From contig NC_090288.1 in the NCBI RefSeq assembly GCF_037392515.1, positions 12,220,969 through 12,284,968 on the forward strand: 64,000 nucleotides of DNA, in the 5' to 3' direction. Origin of the DNA: Haliotis asinina. Taxonomy: Eukaryota; Mollusca; Gastropoda; Lepetellida; Haliotidae. The position numbers and the translations under genes are program-made. The first letter of the stretch is position 1. Every line of letters starts with the position of its first letter. The notes beneath the pieces are model-generated. The model was not told the DNA's origin. It saw nothing but the letters and a program-made list of their open reading frames with translations, and searched no databases. Shown here one piece after another: positions 42,438 through 53,795 of this stretch.

Positions 42438-44001
42438 CCATCACTTTTACCATTCTATTCTCATATCAATCATTATTTGTATCGTCGTCGTCATTATTGT
42501 GAGAAATATGTCTTGATAAGTTGTTATAATTTTCCATAACAAAATATCAGTCCAGACATGTCTACACCTTTCATTGCCGTGTATACCTCAAAGGGAGCTG
42601 AGAATGTAAACTGAAAGAGTTTACAATTGTAATGACGTGCAATGGCGCTTGAGTAAGATTCATGATAGAAAATGGAGCTGATATCATCCCTATCATTGTG
42701 CCGAAAACCTACAAGAGGTCTGCACCTTTCATTGCCCAAGTTAGCTGAAAACGTAAACTGAATGTGTTTACAATTGCAATGACATGTAATAGCGTGTAAG
42801 AGTGATTCATGATAAAAAATGAGCCTATCATTCGTATGCATCATGGCGAAAAAATACGTCTACACCTACATTGTAACCGGGGAATAACACCGTAACAATA
42901 ATCATATATGCTTAAATATACAGAGTACAATGAAGGTGTTCACCAGATGGCATGGCATTGTCTATGCTTCCATTGCATCTGTCATCTACATTAAATGAAC
43001 TGATAATAAAACCTTCATTCATCTCGCACTTATTTTCCTATTCGTTATATATGTCCCTACTTGTCGTTGCAATACTTGCCAGACTGGTCGCTGCTGTTAA
43101 TATGCATTATCAATCTAGATGCAAGTATGGAATATACGACAATGTGGCACCTTTGCTCGCGTCCAGCTGTGCTGAATAAGGGCTGGTTGGCATGAACTTA
43201 TGTCACTGTCGGTATAACAAGCGTGTATTATCTCCGAGGTTTTCGAACTGGTCGGCATCAGATGAGATGTAAATTAATGATGAGGCAATGATGCTGTTTC
43301 CATGACAATCAGGCCTGCTTGGTCGCCTGAAACAGCTGTGACATCTATACATTTATATAAGATCAACGTTGGCTTTTTAAGTCCGCGTGTCACTTTGTAG
43401 ATAATAGATTGTAATATATTCAGCTATACGTAATTCCTAACGCTTCTACGTATAAAACATTTATGGTAGCGTACAATATCCATGAAAATGTATACATATG
43501 ATGAAGTTATATTTTCATAAATTTGACAATGATACATACATACATACATACATACATACATACATACATACATACATACATACATACATACACACACAGA
43601 TAGATAGATAGATACATACATACATACACACACACACACATACATACATACATACATACATACACACATACACACACACACAGAGATAGATAGATACATA
43701 CATACATACATACATACACACACATACATACACACATACATACATACATACATACATACATACATACATACATACACACACACATCCATACATACACACA
43801 CACACACATACATACATACATACATACATACATACATACATACACAAACAAACACACACACACATACATACATACATACACACACATATATATAGATAGA
43901 TAGGTACATATATATGATTATATATAATTATATATATACACACACACATATACATATATACATAGATAGATAGATAGATAGATACATATATATATACACA
44001 C

Positions 44002-44061
<60 letters not shown>

Positions 44062-47000
44062 ATATATATATATTCGATTGGACCTGTGGAGTTATTCCTT
44101 GAGTTATTTTTGGTTTGGTTTGTTTTGGTTTGTTTTATTTGGGTTTTTTTTTTTTTTTTGTCTTTTTGTGTGTTTTTTTTTGGGGGGGGTTGTTGTTTCT
44201 TTTAAGAGGTGGGGTGTTTTGGGTGTTTTCTTTTTCATTTTACCGTCTTTTATGTGTGTGTGTGTGTGTTTTGTCTTTGCTTATTTCATTTTTTAAGAGG
44301 ATATGTTTAAATACAGAACGCCTTTGAAATATAGTGAATGTGTCTGTGTCTGTGTGTGTGTCTGTGTGTCTGTCTGTCTGTGTGTCTGTGAATACTCCAC
44401 TCTGAACTAGACAATTCAGGGTTCAACATCATCTATCTACGTAATCTGATGCCAGGACGTCGGTGATTTACTTCTGGTACATCTGGTATTTTTCTATTTT
44501 TGTACAACGGCAAGCTGGGGTGCACATGTTTGATTAGTATTTAACTGCTAGTACTTTTCCATTTTGTTCTAATCCGGACATGACTTTCACTAGAATTACC
44601 ATATTTGTTTGTCAGAAAATCGGGGGAACGTTTGTCTACGAGAACCAGGTGCTGTCTCACACGGTGCCAGTAAACGGGCTGGTGACAAGGGCGAGGAACG
44701 TCAACATTACCGTCAGCTGCTACTACAGTAACAACTTCACGGCGAGGAGCTTCTATGTTGTTGAAACCAGCGCGCTGCACATCACCGATCACAGTCTAGG
44801 AGATTACCAGATAAGGTATGACGTCCGAACCCCGAGCTCTGGACCTGGGTCAGGTCGTAAACTGTCGTTATAACGAATCCGCTCATTGCGAACTGACGGA
44901 TATAAAGATCTATGTTTTCTTCTCGACTACTTTCGTCTTTAGTCGAAATGCACATAAAGAACTATGCTTATCACGAACGGAATTAGTGGCCCGGCGTTGC
45001 TTTATCAGTAATGCACAATGTCGAATAATGAGGGAGTTAGTATAGTTTTACGCCCCCTTCAGAATTATTTCAGCATTACTACATCGGTGAATACCAGAAA
45101 TTGGCTTCACATATTGTACCCATTTGGGGAATCAAAGCCGGGCCTTCTTGGTGACGAGTAACTGGGCTGCGCAACCGCCCCTCAGTGTCGAATAAACGGA
45201 TAAAAGGAACTTCACCGCAATATTTTTGCGTTGACACTGTATTAATGCTTCATCATAGCATCTCCCCCTATAGATAAATAAGTACGTGAACTTCATATCT
45301 GACGTCATTCGTTTGTTAAAACGCTCCACTGCTTTTCAGGAATGTAGAGTCGTTCGCCTATGATGCATTGTTTAGAGTCAACGTTTCCATTAAATTGGAA
45401 CAGACGGAACTGTTTGTTTTATGTTTTGAAATGTGACTGATTTTTAATTTCGTGGGAAAGCATTTGTTGCCTGAGAATTAATACGCCCTTTGTTTCCAAT
45501 TATAGAGGTAACTATTGAGGGCGAAATAACAAATGAGATAGCGACAGTCTATTGCAACATGCTAATGAGATAGGGTTTTTTACTGTCATTGAGCTGTCTC
45601 ATTTAAAGTCGTTTCCAAAATGAATGTACAGTTTATGTGAAACAAAAACAAGCGGAAGTCGTCTCTTCTGATAACTGACAAACTGACAAGCAACTCGAAA
45701 GACCCAGAACAAGTTTGCGTACAGTGGAAATAACAGGGGCAGATAACTCTAAATCAAAGTGAACGAATCTGGTACTTCCTCGTTACGGAAGCCTATTAGG
45801 GCCACACTCCGCTATTTTTCGGCATCTTGTATCTTGAAAATTCAACTTAGTATCTTGAAAATTCAACTTGCTATCTTGAAATTTCAACATAGTATTTTGA
45901 AAATTCAACATCCTATCTTGAACATTCAACATCCTATCTTGAAAATTCAACGTCCCATCTTGAAAATTCAAATTACTATCTTGAAAATTCAACTTAGCAT
46001 CTTGAAAATTCAACTTAGCATCTTGAAAATTCAACATCCCATCTTCAAAATTCAACTTAACTTTGTTGAATAATTCAAGGAAATAACTTGAAAATGCAAC
46101 TCGGTTTCTTGAAAATTCACCTTACTATCTTGAAAATTTAACCTACCTTTATTGAATAATCAAGTGCGAATATTGAACATTCAATTTTGTACCTTGAAAA
46201 TTCAACATAGTATCTTGAAAGTTGACCAAAGTTGACAATAGACCAAAGCAGATATAGTATCATCTCCACGTAAATTTCTTTGGGATCATCTAACGCCGAG
46301 ATTCTATGCTTTCTTGCACGGTATCATGGCATGACGATTGGTATAAGGACATTGAAAAAGATTTTGTCCAAATGCAAACTTCACACTAGAAAAGGCCATT
46401 CTGATATCATGGAAGAGGCTTTGTTCATTTCGCAACAGTGTGACACATCTGGAAATTGTAATGGTTACAGAACGGACTCATAGTTTCAAAGGAAACCATT
46501 TTGATACTTATGAACCTAACTGACCTAGAAGGGGTAAGGAATCGCAAGAAACGCCGACTTGCGCGCCGCCGTTACATTTCAGGAGGCTAAAATGCACTTG
46601 GCGCGTGGACGGATATGTCCACTGTCATCGGTAAGTTCGGCACAGTTCCGAATTTGATTGATATGCAACAGAGAGGGTTCGAGTGATCCAGGCAAAGTCA
46701 GGTCGGTAATGCTCATCATCAGTTCAGGGCCTCTACATGCAGCCCAAACAGTGAATGGGACGTCTCCCAGGAAACACTGCCTAGACGAACCCACCAAGTA
46801 CTTTTCAGAGAATGTGGAGGCTCCCCAACACTGCAGCCTTCTGCATTACCCAGACTGGCTGTGCTCCCAGTGGAGAACCCGGGCACTCTCCTGATCTGCG
46901 CGAGGAGATCAGGAGGTACCAAATCAAGAGCTCCGAGAACAATTGGGAGCCTAACGACAGTGTTCCTGGGATGCAAGCGAGACATTTCAAAGGCGAGGTC

Positions 47001-50000
47001 CGCATATTTATCATGCTTTTCCCGAATCTTGCAAATCACATTGCTGTCAGAAGGGACAGAAAATTCAATGATATAAATAATTTCATTGGCTTTATCAAAC
47101 AGGACAAGATCGGGTTTGTTGGCTGGAATTCGTCTCAGTCTGTGTATAGTTTGAAATCATTTTCCAGGACACCCTAGGCATGTTCAGGGTCGTACCATGG
47201 ATGGATCTCGGGGTCAAAGCCATAGGCATGGCGGAGACGATAATAAAAGCAGCAAGCCAAGTTATCATGTCTTTTAAGATATGTTGTTTATGCCAAGGAA
47301 GGGCATCTACTGACAAGGTGTTGAACAGTCTTTGTAAATTCACTGCATAATCGACATTTCATGTTAACATTATGATTAAGAATCACATTCTGGCGATTGA
47401 GAGTGAGAAGTGACTGATCCTGAGCAGCAAACAGGAAGCCCACAGTTTCACATTTGATACCAGATGACTTCATCAAAGCGAAGGGATCGGTTGGATTGCT
47501 GTTCTGTTCCGCACACTGCATGTACACACAATGCAATGGCTTCTCAGACCGCTTCTCCACAAATGACCGACTGTGGGCAGACTTGGTAAAGGACTTCACC
47601 TGATTTACTCCTATCGCCATACCGTCCAGCAGTACATCACCATCAACAAAATCAACCTCAAATTTCAGATTGTGTCCAACAAACTTGGCACGCTTAAAGT
47701 AGCTGTGGAATTCGTTGCTTTCATTGTGAGTCTTGACATGAATTGGTATATATAAACGATTAAGAGAAGAACGAGGTTGGTGTGCGCTGTTGTCAGACAT
47801 GATCCTCCTGGTCAGGCTCTCAGGACTCTGGATGTCTTGTTTTGTCCAATCAACTACTCCAAAGGAATAGGAGAGGACTAGCACAACAAAAGTATTGGTA
47901 GCTTTGACTTTGTTTCGAGCATTTAGCTCTGAACTCCAGATTTTCTTTAAACGAGATTTATACTCGGCCCGAAGTTTATCTTGTAACCTGACCGATCAAT
48001 CATTACTTACCTTACCACGTTTCAAATGAACAGTATTAGATTTGTCGAGTCCAAATGTCATGCCAATATCAATAGAAAGGGACTCGACATGGAGGATCTA
48101 TTCTTTCAAACTGGCATCTCCTTTGGCAAGGAGCTCGATGTCATCCATGTAGAGGAGATGAGTAAGAGGTGTAGGGGATCTGTGCAGAGGAGGTCCGGGA
48201 TGGTAGCTCTACTGAGCAGAAAGCCCAAAGGATTCAAAGACAGGCCCTTGACAGAGTCCCACTGAAATATACCCCTTTTGACTGGAATAGATTCCGAAGT
48301 CTGCACCTGCCCTTGCGAGTACATCTTATGTTGAGTCGACCAGCAACTCATTAACACTTGAGTAAATCAAGTAGTCGCTCAGGGAGGTCAATACACTGAA
48401 GAGACTTCAGAATCCATTAGTGAGGGACAGAGTCGTATGCTTTTTTGTAGTCAGGTCATCACATGGAGAGGTTGCGGTGATCATTTTCTGTACAAGACGT
48501 TGATCCCTGCACCCCTAACGTCCCTTTCTCGCCCACCTCTGCTCTCTGTAAATTATGTCATTGGAAGAGCTGTAAGATGAAACGGGGTTTGTCAAACACA
48601 CTGTGAATAATTTGTATTGAGTATTCAAACATGTGACAGAGCGGAACTTTTTTGGGATCAGTCAAGTCTCCTTTTTGGGAAGGAGTATTGCGCGACCTTT
48701 GCAGAACAATGGAGGAACATCGCCTGTGTCCACAAGAGAGTTAAACAGTGACGTAATGGTGTTTGAACACAAGGGAACAGTTTCCAGTACCGGTTTCGAA
48801 TGCCATCAGGCCCAGGAGCTATATTAGATTTGGACTTTTTAATGACACGTTTCAGGCAATCTGGTGAGATGTAACAGACAAACGACCTGGTTACTTTCTC
48901 ATGCATTGCATGGCCATAATCACTGACCCACAGTGAATCCAAGTTACTGTCGCCGGGTACAGACCACAACTGTTTCCAGAACCTTTCATTATCATCCATG
49001 GGAAGTCGTTTATCATGATCACCTTCACCGATTGTTTTCAGTTGCCTGTAGAATTGGTTTTTATTATTTCTAAAGAGTTTACTTTGTTTTATGAATTTAT
49101 TTTTCTTTTCCCATTTGTTCTATATTTCAGTCCATGCTTGTATTTTTGCCTTAAGAGAATCGACAATATGGAGAAGTACCTTTTCTTTTGATGTCTCGTA
49201 CTGTAATTCTACTTTTCTCCAAATTGCCTTTTGTTGTTTTGACAAGGGATTCTCTGACGATCTTAATTTCAGGCACAGTTCTGTCCAGGAAATATATTTT
49301 CTAATTTCTCTTAATTTTACTTGGAACCGGTTTTTTTCTTTCGTTTATTGTTCTTAGTAGTAGAAGACTTTTCTTCGGAAACCGTGTGAAGTTCGTCCAA
49401 GCTTCCAGCGGCAGCAGTTAACTTCATGTAATGAACAGAGCGCAAAAAGTTTCATAGAAATAATGCCATTTAATAAATCAATTTCATTTTGGGGAAAAGA
49501 CTGGCTGGTTTGTTTGATTGGCCTCCGTTATAATCATACCATGATACTGTGCAAGAAAGCATAGAATCACGGCGTTCGATAATCCCAAGGAAAATTGCAT
49601 GAAGATGATACTATCTCTGCTTTGGTCCATTGTCATCGGCAAGTTCGGCACAGTTCATGTAAAGGAAAGATTGAAATGCATACGGTGAATGTAGAACATT
49701 TCACTTAAATACTAATTATCTTGAACTTTCAAGATTCTATGTTGAATTTTCAAGGTACTAAGTTGAATGTTCAGTATTCGTACTTGATTATTCAATAAAG
49801 GTAGGTTAAATTTTCATGATAGTAAGGTGAATTTTCAAGAAACCGAGTTGAATTTTCAAGATATTGCTTTGAATATTCAACAAAGTTAAGTTGAATTTTC
49901 AAGATGGGATGTTGAATTTTCAAGATAGTAATTTGAGTTTTCAAGATAGGATGTTGAATTTTCAAGATAGCAAGTTGAATCTTCAAGATACTAAGTTGAA

Positions 50001-53000
50001 TTTTCAAGATACAAGATGCCGAAAAATAGCGGAGCGTGGCCCTAGTAGGCTTCCTCGTCATTTTTACCAGGGAAACTCTAATAAGGGGTGAGGTCACTCT
50101 TCGAAAAGCCCCTTAGTGTATCCCGCTTCTCGTCACTTGACCAGTCTAGCCAATACAGCGGCGGATAAGATCTTAAGACTGAGCCCGGTGTTTTTCAACC
50201 GCTGGTTACATTCGATTATCATTTATTCTTTCATTCCTTCACATATATATTTCTTTCTTTTGTTTTTTTATTTATTCTTTTCATCCATTCACATATGATT
50301 ATTGCTATAATTCACTCATTCATTCATCCATTGTAAAATTGCGACTGATACAATAAACTGGTTAAGTACTGTTAACACAGTCGAGGTTGAGCTGGGAACA
50401 AGCCACGTCACTGTGTGAGCTGAAGCATGACGAAGCACACACTGATTAGTACAAATAGTATAGAGAGCAAACGAGTGACCTATCCCTGTTATAAATTATC
50501 CCTGTTACTATAACCTATACATGGATAGTTTTTCGTTTCTATCATCGATTAATATTACTATTGGAAACACATCGATAGTTGAATGCAGCCCTACTAATTC
50601 TCATACCCAATCACCAAGTTCAATTCAACACACAATGTCCTACCATTTTTTAACTAAGACAAATAGTTCCAGTGTGTCCTGATCCCGCAATGCTCCATGC
50701 TGTACCACTTTGTCTTGCCTGCTCCAAAATAACTTATCGACCTCACCTTCCCCGGCACAGATGGGGGCATTACATTTGCCATAAAATATTTAGATATTTA
50801 AAGCATATCGATATATCTTCGACCAAAAGATAAAATGAAGATATGTATCCTCGATCTGGACTCTGTATATTTGTATTATGACACAGTCAGGGCTTCACGA
50901 AATAACGAGCCCTGCACCATGCATAGTAAACATCAACTTGTGAGGGAACTTAGTGCACGTGCAACAGCGACAGAGAACATGTTCCACGTGCGTTAGGCAC
51001 GGGCGATTCACACAGTGAGGTCTCGTAATTCTCCATACGTGAAGAAAAAGGTACCTGCTCGAATATATTCTCCGTATTCGAATTTTCCGATACTCCCCCT
51101 CCACATGTGATCTTTCTAACACGTAACAGAGTGTATCGTTTGTCTATTTCAGCACAGACCTTATCCACAACGGAAACACATATCGCCCAGGCAACACGGT
51201 TGAGCCTGACGACAAGCTGTCAATCAAACTGTACCTCGAGAACAGCGATTCGCACCTGCAGGTGTTCGCTAAAAGCTGCAAGGCCACGCCCACTGATGAA
51301 GCAGATCATCCTGAGCAATACATTATTTTAGAAAATGGGTACGACATTTTATCGTATGAGTGAGTGAGTGAGTTTAGTTTCACGCCGCACTCAACAGAAT
51401 TCCAACTATATGGCGACGGTCTGTAAATAATCGAGTGTGGACCAAACAATGATAAACAACATGAGCATCGCTGTGCGCATTTGGGAACCGATGACATGTG
51501 TCAACCAAGTCAGCAAGCCTGACCACTCGATCCCGTTAGTCGCCTCTTACGACAAGCATAGTCACCTTTTATGGCAAGCATGGGTTGCTGAAGGCCGATT
51601 CTACCCCGGGACCTTCACCGGTCTTATCGTATGAAAAAAATGGTTTATCCATGAGACCTACCAGTGCGATAGTTTTAGTGAGTGACTGTAGTTTTACACA
51701 GCTTTCAGCAATACTTTTAAAAGCAATATCAGACTTGGGAAACAGTTCCGTTCCCCATATTACACCTACCAGTCCGATAGTTTTAGTGAGGGACTGTAGT
51801 TTTACACAGCTTTCAGCAATACTTTTAAAAGCAATATCAGGCTTGGAAAACAGTTCCGTTCCCCATATTACACCTACCAGTCCGATAGTTTTAGTGAGGG
51901 ACTGTAGTTTTACACAGCTTTCAGCAATACTTTTAAAAGCAATATCAGGCTTGGAAAACAGTTCCGTTCCCCATATTACACCTACCAGTCCGATAGTTTT
52001 AGTGAGGGACTGTAGTTTTACACAGCTTTCAGCAATACTTTTAAAAGCAATGTCCGGCTTGGGAAACAGTTCCGTTCCCCGTATTACACCTTCCTCAGAC
52101 TAACAGATAATTATAGGTGGTTGAACTTAATTTGTTTGGTTTTTTTTAAAATTATTGTTGTGATTCCTCCAGTAATTCTTGTGTTAGGTTTTGTTAATAG
52201 TTCTAGTATATATCAATTTGTCAATATTACTTGAGATTGGGCTCATACACAGGGTTGGGGACACAGGAAATGGGCTTCACACTTTTGGGGAAACGAACTC
52301 TGGTCTTCGGCGTGTTGGGCGAACGCTTAAAACACTACGCTACCCTACAGCCCCTGATAATCTTCGTATAACGACCAAACAATATGCAAATGAAATAAAA
52401 CATCAGAAAGCCAACTATTTGCTCAAAACAACACATTTCTCGACGTTCAAAAACGTTCAAATAGGGCGTTAGTGCAAGGTTTGTGCAAACATACTTGACT
52501 ACTGAGTTCAGTTTTACGTCGCCCCCAGCAATATTCCAGTCATATCGCGGCGGTCTGTGAATAATCGAGTCTGGACCAGACAATCCAGTGATCGACAGAA
52601 TTAACATCGATCTATGCAGCTGGGATACGATAGTACATGTCATCCAAATCAGCGAACCTGGCACCAGATCGCCTCCTACGAAAGCATGGGGATTACTGAA
52701 GATCAATTTTAACCTGGTTCTTCGCGGGTCACCTGACTACTGTGAAATCAAGCACTATGACAACTGACACTATTGGATTCCACTTATGTTCTGCGCGTCC
52801 TGGTACAACAAATGGACGCAACTCTGCACAGTAACATTACCGTACTGTTGTGTGACGTATTATCGATGCTTTAACGTCAAGCCAATTTCATTTGGATGTA
52901 ATGTAAGCCAGATCAATCATAACAAATTGAATTTCTCCAATAATGATTAATTTGTGTATCTGTCAAAAGTACCCGTGAATATCCGGGTTGGAATTTGGAA

Positions 53001-53752
53001 CTGGTCTTCATTAGCCAATGTTTGTCGCTAAAGACTCGTTAACTTGTTGACACATTGTATACCATTTGCTTAGGACGATGACCGTTGATTTGTAACCCAC
53101 TATTCGAACAAACCTACTTGTGACATTTATGGCTTACAAGACATCATACCAATCATCAGATATAATGTTTAACCTCATTTACATACCGAATAGCATGTGA
53201 AATCCCCTATATAACGTGAATCTTGTCATAAACGTATATTTTTTTCAATAAGTTATTTAATTTATTTGACTTACAGTTGTACGACCGAATCGGCCTTGAC
53301 CTTCAAAGACGTCCGTGAAATGACACAGGATACCTTGACCTTTAAGACGTTCAATTTCGTGAACAGTTCTAACATAATGTACTTCCACTGCGAGGTGTTG
53401 GTATGTGACGTTTCCGACCCTGACTCCAGATGTCACCCCGGTTGCCTGACCCCCAAGGGAGGGAGGAGAGACGCTGTGAGGAGGGTCCGGAGAAGTTCCG
53501 ACCGGAAGAGCCTCCGAGCTGATGAATCCCTCGCCTCACACCAACTGACTTTAGGACCAGTGGAAATGCATGAGGCATCCCAGCGTACAAAACATTCGGG
53601 TATGGCCAATCGAGTATTGTATGAATCGATTGAACGTTTATGATATCCACTAGAGTGAGTCCAACGTCAAACCGAATTCAGCCATTTTAAAATCGTTTCT
53701 TGCTGAATTTCATCTGACCTCACCTTTCAACAGATACAGTCTGTTTTAAATA

Positions 53753-53795
<43 letters not shown>

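Noticed and set aside
43424-44063. Overlapping minus-strand frames rich in Cys, Val and Tyr
   Set aside because: Translation of an ATAC/AC microsatellite in all three frames; no complex sequence outside the repeat.
45759-46073. Frame of repeated LKIQHPI units, and its mirror at 49792-50097
   Set aside because: Both are the 21-bp TTGAAAATTCAA repeats of the inverted arms read in frame.
51585-52103. 172-codon frame with four 36-residue repeats
   Set aside because: Follows from a 108-bp satellite derived from a SINE; no signal peptide, start context or domain.
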